A stretch of DNA of 64,000 nt from Camellia lanceoleosa (Eukaryota; Streptophyta; Magnoliopsida; Ericales; Theaceae), in contig JANUSC010000367.1 of the NCBI GenBank assembly GCA_025200525.1, positions 156,988 to 220,987 on the forward strand, in the 5' to 3' direction. This document shows, piece by piece, positions 30,001-39,915 of the stretch (its first letter is position 1; each line of letters starts with the position of its first letter). The translations under genes and the position numbers were made by a program. The notes below the pieces were generated by a model. The model made no database searches. It had not been told where the DNA came from and worked only from the letters and a program-made list of their open reading frames with translations.

Positions 30001-31073
30001 GCAGATATGTAAATACGGTGTTTACTTACCAATACTCACGGATTAGGATTCGAAAACATGAACACCTATACGGATTCTCCTCCATAGTGGCAGATATGTA
30101 AATATTGCGTTTACTTACCAATTCACGATTACGGTTCAACACTCAACACCTATATCGGATTCTCCTCAAGACGGCGTATAAATACCGCGTTTACTTACCA
30201 TTTCTCACGCAGTAGGGTTCGAAAACTCGAACACCTACACGGATTCTCCTACACAGTGGCAGATATGTAAATACGGCGTTTACTTACCATTACTCACGCA
30301 TTAGGGTTGAAAAACTCGAACACCTAAACGGATTCTCCTGCACAGTGGCAGATATGTAAATACGGCGTTTACTTACCATTTCTCAGGCATTACGGTTTAA
30401 ACACTAGAACACCTATACGGATTCTCCAACACAGTGGCATATATGTAAATACGGCGTTTACTTACCATTACTCATGCATTAGGTTTCGAAAACTTGAACA
30501 TCAATATGGATTCTCCGGCATAGTGGCAGATATGTAAATACGGCGTTTAACTCCCATTTCTCACGCAGTACATTTCGAACACTCGAACACCTGTACGGAT
30601 TCTCCTGCACAGTGGCAAATATGTAAATACGGTGTTTACTTACCATTACTCTCGCATTATGGTTCGAAAACCCGAACACCTATACAGATTCTCCTGCACA
30701 GTGGCCGACATGTAAATACGGCGTTTACCTACCATTTCTCACGCATTACGGTTCGAACACTCGAACACCTATACGGATTCTCCTGCACAGTGGAAGATAT
30801 GTAAATACGGCGTTTACATACCATTACTCACGCATTATGGTTCGAAAACCCGAACACCTATACAGATTCTCCTGCACAGTGGCCAACATGTAAATACGGC
30901 GTTTACCTACCATTTCACGACACGGTTCAACACTCAACACCTATACGGATTCTCCCGCAAGGAAGATATGTAAATACGGGCGCTTACATACCATTACTCA
31001 CGATTATGGTTCAAAACTCAACACTTATACCGATTCTCCCGCACAAGGACTAATATGTAAATACGGCGCTTAC
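1..31073. repeat. Tandem satellite array, block 1 (89-bp canonical monomer)
   Basis: Head-to-tail satellite filling the first 31 kb, roughly 360 monomers. The canonical length is 89 bp: the ATTAGGG motif recurs at 5881, 5970 and 6059. Conserved blocks in order are ATTAGGGTTCGAACACTCGA, ACACCTATACGGATTCTCC, a variable linker (canonical form GCACAGTGGCAG), ATATGTAAATACGGCG and TTACTTACCATTTCTCACGC. Within the first block TCGAACAC is directly duplicated and GTTCGAAC is an 8-bp palindrome. Most copies are 84-87 bp because single bases are missing at CGCATT, TCGAAC and in the linker. Monomers are nearly one type on the left. From about 26 kb a second type (CCATTACTCAC, TTCAAAACTC) increasingly alternates with the first (CCATTTCTCAC, TACGGTTC). 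I cannot match it to a named satellite family. Its open frames carry no coding signal. Confidence 0.97.
31069..31073. other. Left target-site duplication of the 18.7-kb element
   Basis: CTTAC lies where the satellite phase stops. The following TCATCAGACACCCC is not satellite and matches the start of the 3' LTR. The right flank at 49827-49831 reads CCTAC, one mismatch away; CTTACC and CCTACC are both normal satellite variants. Five bases is the usual duplication length for Ty3/gypsy integrases. The mismatch may be real drift or consensus error. Confidence 0.55.
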
Positions 31074-31516
31074 TCATCAGACACCCCATTTTTGACTGCC
31101 CTCAAGACTTGATGTCACCGCTGGAACACTCGGTGATTATCCATGTTTGTGTTCGCTTGGAGTTCCCGGAGATCTCACGCCAGCCTTTGCCTCAGACCTC
31201 CGAACTGACTGCTTGTGTTTGGTTTTGCACCAAACACTTGTGTTGTGCCTTGAAGGGACGGGGAATGCTTTGAGATGCATCCCCACACACCACCGGCCGG
31301 GCTAGAGGCCACCGATCGCTAGAGTTGCCACTGCATTTTATTGTGCCGACTCACTTTTGTGCCGACCAAGACTAAGTTTTGCCAAAATGACACTTTTTGC
31401 CTACGGACACTCGTGCAGCTTGCTTTTATGAGATATTTTCATACAAACAGAGGAGTTTATTTCCTCCATACACGTATGGAGGGATGAGCTTGCTTGGTGA
31501 CTAAGCTTGTAAGCTT

Positions 31517-31550
31517 TTTGCCTATAAGAGAAGGACTTCTTCTCTTGGCT
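31517..31550 (+). promoter_or_regulatory. Candidate LTR core promoter (TATA-like CCTATAAGAG)
   Basis: TTTTTGCCTATAAGAGAAGG sits about 445 bp into the LTR and is followed by a pyrimidine-rich stretch (CTTCTTCTCTTGG), a common plant TATA/initiator layout. The same element is kept in the 3' LTR near 46583. It would mark a U3/R boundary around 31,550. A second AT-rich candidate is CTCTATATCTATCC near 31,635. This is inference from motif and position only. Confidence 0.35.
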
Positions 31551-32036
31551 CAAGGGTTACAAAAAAGTTGGAGAGATTCTAGACATTGTTTAGACAGACC
31601 AAGTTCTGGTTTTAGGGTTTGAGTTACATACACCCTCTATATCTATCCTTCTCTTGTAAGACTAGGTGTTTTGTGCCTTACTATTGCACATGAACACCTA
31701 GTGTTTCTCCTTCTCCTTGTAACTGAGGTTCTAGGAGCTGTTTTTTTAAGTTCTTGATTGATTTGGAACTCAAGGGACCAAGCACAACAACCTTTGTGAA
31801 GAGGATCATCAAGGGTAAGAAACTAACTTTATTTACCCCATTTTTGCATTCCATTTTTGCTTGCTTTAAAACAGTTTTTGTGCTTAGTCCATAACACATA
31901 AAAGTTCTGTTTTTAGGCCCTCTTTATTGTTCATTAAGAGTGTTTTGTGGTTTGAGCAAGTTTGATCACTCTTAGACCTTGAAAAGGGCACTTTTTGTGC
32001 TATTTTGTGAGAGATCCGAGATTTTGGTGATAGGAT

Positions 32037-32078
32037 CTCTTCACCACTGAAATCTTGAGGGATTTCAGTGGTGAAGAG
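32037..32078. repeat. Perfect 18-bp inverted repeat in the 5' LTR
   Basis: The left arm CTCTTCACCACTGAAATC (32037-32054) and right arm GATTTCAGTGGTGAAGAG (32061-32078) are exact reverse complements separated by the 6-base loop TTGAGG. The identical structure occurs in the 3' LTR at 47091-47132. As RNA this would be a strong stem-loop downstream of the candidate transcription start. Confidence 0.9.
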
Positions 32079-34751
32079 CATGCCTTGAAGTCTCCAAAAG
32101 GGGAGGGCCACCCCCTCTCCTTGATATCCTTAAAAAGGGCAAGTTTTGCCTCTTGAGAGAGCACCATGTTTGAGTGTGTGTTGAGCATGTTTGGCTTGTT
32201 TTCCATGCTTATATTACTATGATATAACATGTTTTCAAGTTGGTTTTGGTCTCCTTTGCATGCTTAGTATAGTTGCCTTGTAATGCCTCTTATTGCCTTA
32301 ACATATCTAGGAAGTGTGTCCCTATTTCTAGCATGTTTTAGACTTGACTTTGTGAAGCTTGTATGCTTATTTTGCCATGGTTTAGCTCTGTCAATGGTCG
32401 TTTGAGTCAATCTTGACATGCTTTGTATATCCCCTTTGTATTGTAGCTTGTATGCTTCAAGTAGATGCATGTGTAGGATGCATTGCCTCCATGTTTTCAA
32501 GGGTTTGGAACCCTCTTACATGCTATTTCAGACCTTATAATGTGCTTGTATCCTTGCCTTAGTGGTCTTGTTAATGCTTTAGGAGCATGTGTTGTATGCC
32601 CCTTGTTTTGACTTCAATGCACGCCTTTGATTTAATGACTCTTAGATGCCATCTAAGTAGCCATTTGGCTTTGTTTTGACATGCTAGAAACCTGTTTTAG
32701 GTTGATTAGTGCATGCCATGTATGCTTGTGCGAAGTGTGGTTTGATGCCCTATTGACTTGCCTTAAGCCTAGGCCATTTGCATGCTTTGTTTGGCATGCT
32801 TCATTGCATGATTTGGCATCATGTTTAACTTGAATTTCAGAGCTTTAAGTGCATACTAGTTGCCCATGTTTGGCCTCTTCAAGTATGCATGAGATTTGCT
32901 TTTGTATGCCTAAGTCTTGAGCCTTAACACTTGCATGTGTGTGTGTGCATTTGGTCTCATTTTCTAGGCACTTTGGCCACTGATTTTAGGCCCTTTTTTG
33001 AGTTGCCTAATTCATGTATAAGTCCATCCCTCTTGTGGTTGGCATGCTTGCATTATATGCTTGTTTGTATGCTTGCATAGACACATGACATCGTACATCT
33101 TGCATGCCTGGATGACATGCTTAGGTATGCACCACATTGACATGCATGCCAAGTCTCTTGAAGTGAGTTTGATAGAGGTTTGGCACCCCTTTGTGCCTAT
33201 GTGTTTTGCATGCATTTGAAAGTGAAGTTGCACTCTTGGTTCTTAGGGCCATCATGCATGGAAATGCGCGATTGGTGGTCCGGGAACCGAGGCACATGCC
33301 CCCTTGAGTCAATAACATGATAGGAAATGTGTTTGGTGCATAAATAGCTTGGATTGTATTGCCATGCTTGTTGTTTCCTCTCACTGGAGTTGCAGTGTTC
33401 TACAGAATTTTAGCCGACCGCACTAAAGTGCCGACCGGCATCCCTTTGGCAGCCGATAAGGGAATTCAGTGCCGATGGCCTCATCCTTCAGCCGGTGGTG
33501 ATCCCCAGTGCCCTGGGAGGTAGTCCTAATATTTTGGCAATTTTCTGAGGAGGAGAGCAGAGAAAACAGAGGCACACTTGCATGGCAAAGGCGATTCCGA
33601 GCCGCCCCCGCATGCATGCATCGATCCGCCTCATCTCGAGTATGCTTATTGCTTTAATTAGATTAATTAACTGCTTAATTAATTTAGTCAATTTGTAATA
33701 TTTAATTAGCTTCATGTAGTTAATCAGATATTATTTTGGTCCCTCCGGTGAGGGCATAATTGTAATAAGTGTGAGTGGGTGTATGTCTTCCAACCCCCAT
33801 TTCTTTCTCCCTTTTATTTACCCGCTAATGGTAGATTAGGGCATACTTATTTTAGCATACCTTATGCAATGCATGTGTGCATACATGCATTTGTTTACAT
33901 GCACTGCCTCAGACATCATACAAACTGCATTGTATTTTCAATTCCAAATTGAATATATGCTATCTCGATCACATTTCACATGCTATGTTTAGGGTTAATG
34001 AGCCTACTCTAGATTACATCCCCTTCAGATGTGATGCATTAGCTATTTAACATAAACTAGGTCATGCATGTTTGCTAACCAGTTTACTATTTTGGCACGG
34101 AGTACGATGTAAGTTTTATGGCTTTAGCATACCGCATGCGGTGAATGCTTACTATGACAAGATGCTTACCATGCGCTAAGTGCTTACATGATAAACCTGC
34201 TTGCATGCCCCGGTGGAGGTTGATTGCTTGAGTTGAACAACTCATTGAAATCAGATTTTAGCCTACTTGCGAAGTAGTAGCAAAGAAAACAACACGCTTT
34301 TCGAGACAAAACGGATATGCAATGTTTATTTCCAAATTAGGCAATCTAGTCTATACTTTTGTGTTGTGCGATCACATAGTAATTTAGGCTAATAATTGGA
34401 ATAAGAACGCATAAAGTTTTCAAAACGGATATCACTTAGTAGAGGCCGGCCTTCTGACCGGCGAAAGGGGTGCTCATAGTCGACCTTCCCGATCGCATCT
34501 AAGCTCCCAAGCCAAGACCACTTTGGTGATGATTTTATATGTATTCCTTCGACCGAGTCGGTTTCCTAAATTTCCCAATTAAAAAATATTTAGGTGGCGA
34601 CTCAGAATCCGCAAAGCAAACCCATGTTTGGCACTACTTTTCAAAAACTGCTTTTCTCAAACGATTCACGGATTTGGACTCTTGGTTCAGATGAACCGCT
34701 GACACAAAAGGAGTCCGAATCAGAGCCGAGGTCCCGCGACGGACGCATACG

Positions 34752-34771
34752 CTTCGCGACTCACTGGGACT
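34752..34771 (+). other. Primer binding site (PBS), tRNA-Arg-like
   Basis: Immediately after the 5' LTR lies TTCGCGACTCACTGGGACT. This resembles the GGCGACTC...CTGGGGACT primer site of Tat/Ogre elements, usually assigned to tRNA-Arg, with one or two G residues missing. The following ACTTTAGAGAGCTTGACTAACT is also typical leader sequence of such elements. The lost bases could be consensus error. Separately, GGTGGCGACTC occurs inside both LTRs (near 34592 and 49669) and should not be taken for the PBS. Confidence 0.6.
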
Positions 34772-35464
34772 TTAGAGAGCTTGACTAACTCGTGATATCC
34801 TGCTTTTGATCTCATTTATGTGTTTCTTTGCATTGCATGTGCATTGGTGCGCCTAGGACACCGTGGTTGGCCATCTCGCTATTCCTCGAGCGGCTTGTCG
34901 AGGCTTGTCTTGTCAAGGCATGTCCATAAGGTCGACCGGCTATGGCTCGCCAAGATAGAACACAAACCCCGATTTTACCGGCACCCTTTTTACCATTCGA
35001 CCTAGTGCATATCGAACCAGAGTGACCATTCCAAACTAGGACAAAGTTGCTCACCCGATATTAGGTTGTTCAAACCGCCAAGTATGAGTGAAACCCTAGC
35101 TCCTGACAAAATAGGACAGGGAAACCCTACCCCAACATAGGGGTGTATTGGCTCTCATTTACTTGCTATGTGCTTTTAGAGTGTATCTTTACAGGGAATG
35201 CATATACCAGTTTGCAAATCTGGGTATCAGGCCCGAGGGCATCAGTATCAGTGTTTTGAGAATCAGTTATATCTCATGGTATCGATTCAGACGGGGATGT
35301 TGATTTTGGGGAATAGTGTTCAGTAGTAGAGTGCAGTTGTTAGACTACACCCGTGTTTGATCTGTTTGGGGCTGAAATACTGCTTGTTTTCCGTTTTAGT
35401 TTAGAGATTCAGAGAGTTAAGTCAGAACGACTAGTATCTTCTCCTTGCTGAGACAGGACCGAAC
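34772..35464 (+). other. Untranslated leader of the element
   Basis: About 690 bp between the PBS and the first gag-like frame. It has no extended coding frame with family resemblance. It contains GC-rich segments and short runs typical of long Tat leaders, including a CCGGCACCC segment near 34978. No further structure is supported. Confidence 0.5.
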
Positions 35465-36434
35465 ATGATGCAGAACTCAGAAGAAATTGTGGTCATGACG
35501 GCCGCGCTGAGTCAAGGAACCACCCCACAAGATAAGGCTATCAAGGATATGCCGCACCTACCAAAGTTGTTCACCGCACACCCAACTGACCCTCACTATC
35601 AGCTCATGAGCCCACTACATTCGAAAGTTGATGGGGATGATAGGCGATCTCCAGAGGTCCGTGGCGATCTCGCCATTTTAATGTCAATCTCGCCACCGCA
35701 CCGCATAGGCCGAAATTTCGAACCCCAGAGCCCCCGACATCGTGGATTGTGATCGAGCTCAATCACGGAGATGACCTCCACCCACAACAAGGATGTACCA
35801 AGACCACCTACACTTCTCATCGCCGAGGCCGAGGCAAAGACAAGGCGAAGGTAGATGCTGACCCAGAGAACAACCGCCAGGCGCCCAAAGCTTTGAAAGC
35901 CGGGAATGAGCAAACAACAGTATCCGCGACAGAACTAAAATTGTGGATGATGTTTTCCCCACTCTACCCGAGGGTAGTCCAAGTCGATAAAATCGACAGC
36001 CCCGCCATGCCGTGAGTAGCTCCTCATTCCCAATCCTACACCGAAAGATCAAATCCAAGTCGCTACCGCCGATCCGCTCACAAGACGCCGAGCAAGAATA
36101 CTCAGATTCAAGTACCGCCCCGAGGGCGCAGGTCTTCCATCCTCTTTACATGCCTTTGTCTAGGCACTTCGATCTTGACCAAAAGGAGCATCTTACACCC
36201 TCGATCCTAGGCCACTCCCAAACCCCTTCCAAAAGCTATGATGCCACTCAAGATCAGGCGTACCATCAACAATCTGGCCATGCTACCGACAATTGTTTCC
36301 GCCTCCGTCATGAGGTACAGGATTTGATTGATAACAAGGTCATCCTCCCGCCTACCTCGGCCAAATCAGTCACTACAGAGTTCTTGGATTGTGAGGACAC
36401 AGACGCCGAGGACACCGATACTGCTAGTATATAA
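35465..36434 (+). pseudogene. Gag remnant (Tat/Ogre-type), frame-broken with internal gap
   Basis: Gag is the structural protein that packages retrotransposon RNA in cytoplasmic particles. Three consecutive open segments in different frames (35465-35752, 35749-36015, 36012-36434) form one gag-like stretch. The first begins MMQNSEEIVVM. The last contains FHPLYMPLSRHFD (around 36,140), resembling the FTPLPM-type segment of Tat Gag, and then GHATDNCFRLRHEVQDLID (36,280-36,340), the characteristic Gag C-terminal motif with GH-T-D-C-LR-QDLID spacing in the CCHC-like region. The large retrotransposon gag core expected between these parts is missing: 970 bp spans what normally needs far more. An acidic tail (DCEDTDAEDTD) ends at a stop and no pol frame follows. 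Frame shifts may be partly consensus error; the missing core is too large for that. Confidence 0.7.
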
Positions 36435-37507
36435 TTGGGATTCAACTGCCTACGGGCAATATCTGGTACATTTTTGGATATGGCATTTGGCGCGTATTTT
36501 TGAGCACCCGCCGATGCTAGTTTTGTAAAACCTGACTTGGGTGTTGAGTCAGTCTTTTGTTTTGTTTTTGAGTCTGCTCTCTCAGATGAGTCGCTTTTTG
36601 CTTACAAGGTCTGTCTTGTTGTAATGAGTCAGTCCCTTTTGTATAGTATACCAGGTGATTTCGGGGTTGTGGCCTCAAACACCGTTTTGTCTTTCAATTA
36701 GTTGCTTTCGTTGTTTGAGTTTGTCTCTGCCGAGGAGCCAGTTATGCCAACAAATTTGAATGACACAGCTGTGGCTATCACGCCCAGATCTCTTAATTAT
36801 TCAACCAACCACGCCAGATGTGAATGGAATGATAGTACTTTTCGCTTACTTGTGCTTTTGAACATTGTCACAATGACCTAAGTTTTTCAAAACCTTTTTG
36901 AACACTGTGGTGATAAAAACAAAGAGGGAGGAATTCCTTGGGATTTGTAAAACTTTGATCAAATTGAGAGAAAGAGAGGCATGCTAAGCCCTTAATGAAT
37001 GAAATCATGCTTGTTAGCGTAAGTACTGAGAAGGACCCTGGCTTGATCCAGATTGGTTCCACGCTGTCTTCGGCACGAGCAAATCGTCGCCTTCTTAAAA
37101 ACTTTCAAAAACAAGATATTTTATGAGTCTTAAGACCTGTGGAATCGCTCTCGAGATTACGCAATTTTAGATCGCCTCACCTCGAGACTCAACCCCATTT
37201 TCAAGCCTTGGACCAAAGATCCGTATCGTTCAAAAGATAGCTATCAATGCGACGCTGTGGTGGCCCAATTCAAAGCAAATTTCGAGCGAGAGGCATCAGA
37301 GTCCCATCAGGAAGATCAGATCCCACTAAGCAAAGCCCGAGATGTAGCCGTGATGGACCTTTCTGCAAATCATCACAATAGCCGCTCTCCTAGATACGTA
37401 GAGGCTTCAATTTCGAAAACCATTTGGCATGGGCTTGCTACACTTTTTACCCTTTTGAGAGGCTCAATGGCCGAAACCCTAAGGGCTTACCTGTGCAAAA
37501 GTTAGAG
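36435..37507 (+). other. Post-gag region without recognisable pol
   Basis: About 1.1 kb directly downstream of the gag remnant. I looked in the three forward frames for protease DTG/DSG, RT YxDD, RNase H and integrase HHCC/DDE motifs and saw none. T-rich segments near 36,540-36,720 and the stretch at 37,040-37,500 read like the non-coding sequence that follows pol in Tat elements. This suggests pol was removed as a block between gag and this region. Confidence 0.5.
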
Positions 37508-37611
37508 CAAAGAAAAAAAAAAAAGAAAAAAAAAAGAAAAGAAAAGAAAATGCAAAAAAAGAATATCAAAAGAAATGCAAAAGAAAAGAAAAGAATGGAG
37601 AAGAAAACATA
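37505..37611 (+). repeat. A-rich (A/G) low-complexity tract
   Basis: A run of A-tracts broken by single G, with occasional TGC or ATC (AAAAGAAAAG, ATGCAAAAAAAG). The lysine-rich frame over it is an artefact of composition. Such tracts are common after pol in large plant Ty3/gypsy elements. The length is probably unstable between reads or copies. Confidence 0.85.
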
Positions 37612-39480
37612 GCTCGCAAGGTCGAAAACCCGTGATTGGGCACCTTGGCAAAAGTTAGAGCCTAAAATAGTGAAGGTTAAAATACCCGAGTGTACCTTAA
37701 CCTAACTACGTAAGGCTTGATTCCCATGTTTGGGATACGAGGCAACTTCATCCTCGGTCCAAATTTCAACGCCCATAGCGCCTCGTGCCATGTCATGGTT
37801 TTGATTACTCTGCCTCTCCGAATCCGAGAGTCTTGATTGCAAAGAACCCTAATTACGCGATTAACTTCATCTTGAAGTTAAACCGCTAACACCTTCCAGT
37901 GATCGTGTCCTTATATTGATTCAAGCCATCTTCGACTTCTCCGCGTCCGAGGGTCCGATCACATCAACAAAGATCGGCTTACAACATGCCGCTGCATCAT
38001 CCAAACAAGGCAACTTTCCGCTACATCCATTGCCGGTTGCCCCGAGTTACTGTTTCAAACCAGGCAACTTTTCCGCTGCCTCCCCTTTTTAAGCCAGGCA
38101 CTTTTCCATTACCTCCGATCCGAGGTTGCATATCTCGAGGGTAAGTTCTACGCTCGTTGAGCATTGATTGTTTGCGAAAATAGTTTTTGAAAATTTTCAC
38201 TGAGGTTGACCTACTTTCTCGAAAACTATTTCATTTTCAAAATTGGACCATGTTTGGACACAAAGGAGAATTTTCAAGGCTCACAACCTATTTGCACGAT
38301 TTTCAAATCAAAAATCGAATAAGTGTGTTAATCCAACTCTCATTTTGGTCAGAACTGTTTTTAAAAAAAAAAAAAAAAAAAAAACAACAAAAAATGGTCA
38401 AAATGACAAACTAAGGGCACGATTGAGTTGGGTCCTCTGTCTTCCCCCGTTAATATCCTTCCCAATAGGCCTATCCGTATGAATAGCCGGAGCTAACAAA
38501 TATGGATGTGAACCCGCGACTTCCTATTCATCTGTCATTCACCCTGGGGAGGGACTAAAAAAATGAGAGAATAAAGAATAGAGAGGTGTAAGCTGAGAGA
38601 AAAGTGAGAAGAAGGTCTTGTAAAAAAAGAGAAGCAAGCTCGAGGGCCGAGTGACGCGAGAATCACAAATCAGAGAGGGTGGGAAATCTGCCCGGAAGAA
38701 TTGGCTCCTCAAGATCTTTTGTTTTCAAACACGTCCGTGTCGTGTCTTTTGGTTTGTTAGTCTCAACTTAGTTTTGAGTCTTTTCCGGGTGTGTCTCGTT
38801 GTGTTTAGATCGTGTGCCTTTTACTTTCTGTACTTGAGTTCTCCGGTGGTGTCCAGTTGTAGGCTCGATACCCAAGTTAAAAAAAAAAACTCTCTCTTTA
38901 CCTCAAAATCGTCTGTGCTCAGAATGCCGTGTCTTTCTCTACATCCGTGCAAAAGCAAGAAAAGGAAGGGAAAAATTTGGAACATCTGAATGTGTTTCAA
39001 CTGCAACCGTGTCAGTTTTGTGGCCTGTCTCATCAGATTGGGGCTATCTATTCAGAGTTTGCTGTGTGCAGAATGAACCAAATACTGAGTAACGGGCTAA
39101 ATGCAGATCGATCCCCAACAGATTAGTCCTCAGCAGAGTATGGACTGTATGTTTGGATTGAGCAATGGTTTGTATGAGCTGTTTTGCTGTTTAGTTGGTT
39201 GGTTATTTGATTATTAAAGTGCAAGTGTTCAATTGTCAGACAACAGACCAATGTCATTTACATTCGAGGTGTAATATGATGCAATGCAGTGCGAAGTACG
39301 AAATATACAGGCATATACAAATGTAACATTCTTTTCAAACAAAAGTTTGTTCCATTTCATATCATCTTTGTCAAGTACATAATTTGAGAAAAGCAAAAAC
39401 CTGCCTGCGGCAGTACATAGTACTCTATCTATCAAAAAGAGAAAAGTACAAGAAAAGAAATAAAGAAAAGAAGCAGTAAA
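37612..39480 (+). other. Non-coding region of the element with Tat-type post-pol landmarks
   Basis: No coding region is supported. Near 37,620-37,745 it reads AAAACCCGTGATTGGGCACC, then AACTACGTAAGGCTTGATTC and GGGATACGAGGCAAC, which match the conserved non-coding block found after pol in many Tat/Ogre elements (CTACGTAAG...GGATACGTAGGCA). A 22-base A-run begins at 38,363 and a second, shorter one at 38,878. Segments near 38,540-38,700 are purine-rich (GAGAGAAAAGTGAGAAG). The rest holds no structure I can name. Confidence 0.5.
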
Positions 39481-39699
39481 ATCATCATCATCAGCAGTAG
39501 GCCCCATGCCTAAGGGTCAGTCCTCGCCCTCTTCCTGGAACTGGAGCTCGTGAGCTGCTCCCCACATGACCACGTCCCCCTCTAGTACGAGGGAATATCC
39601 TGCCATCCCGAGTAGAGAGGGGAGGCCCAATGAGCAAATACCACCGGAGGGATCGGGAAAGGAGCCCGAAAATATAAAGAGCAAACACATCGTGAAGTC

Positions 39700-39915
39700 G
39701 TGAGCGCTTTATCAAGATAGAATGCAGCAGTATGAGTACAGGTGTGAATGCCGTGAGCAGCTTTATCAAGATAGAATGCAAAGCAGGCGAGCATGTGTGT
39801 GAATGCCGTGAGCATGCTGCAAGATGCAGTAATAGCATAGGTGTGAATGCCGTGAGTGTTTTATCAAGGTAAGATGCAGTATGAATACAAAGGCGAAGCC
39901 GTGAGCAGCTCATCG
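39700..39915. repeat. Intronic minisatellite, about 44-55-bp units
   Basis: GTGAGC...ATGCC-type units start at 39700, 39753, 39808, 39852 and 39901. They share GTGAGCAGCTTTATCAAGAT and GTGTGAATGCC in diverged form. The array lies in the last intron of the antisense PMD gene, between the exon at 39982-40069 and the terminal exon. Unit length varies (53, 55, 44, 49). Confidence 0.75.

Larger units (their letters stand above)
31074..34750 (+). repeat. 5' LTR of the Tat-type element
   Basis: It starts near TCATCAGACACCCCATTTT and ends near GACGCATAC, where the 3' copy passes into satellite. It aligns along its whole length with 46173-49826. Landmarks are GTGCCGAC motifs (31343-31367 and 33428-33474), a TATA-like CCTATAAGAG near 31521, a perfect 18-bp hairpin (32037-32078), a long stretch rich in GCATGC/CATGCTT (about 32,160-33,400) and an AT-rich TTAATTAA tract (33,650-33,730). 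No coding region is supported; short open frames on its minus strand recur in the other LTR only because the LTRs are duplicates. The exact TG...CA ends are unclear because the first bases differ between copies. Confidence 0.88.

Noticed and set aside
1..31073. CRISPR-like look: conserved blocks separated by a variable linker
   Set aside because: The 'linker' is only 10-18 bp and a degraded form of one sequence (GCACAGTGGCAG). The whole 89-bp unit repeats, there is no cas gene, and the context is a plant genome.
1..31073. TTAGGG in each monomer as telomeric DNA
   Set aside because: It occurs once per 89 bp inside a longer conserved block, not as a tandem TTTAGGG run.
31681..33715. Minus-strand open frames of 64-87 codons in the 5' LTR, mirrored at 46938-48435
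   Set aside because: They are present twice only because the LTR is duplicated. They have no family motif, overlap each other in different frames and lie in GCATGC-rich non-coding sequence.
37424..37612. Lysine-rich frame
   Set aside because: It is a translation of an A/G low-complexity tract.
36440..39480. Possible pol gene (protease, RT, RNase H, integrase)
   Set aside because: No YxDD, DTG, HHCC or DDE-type arrangement was visible in the forward frames, and the region carries post-pol non-coding landmarks instead. A profile search would be decisive.
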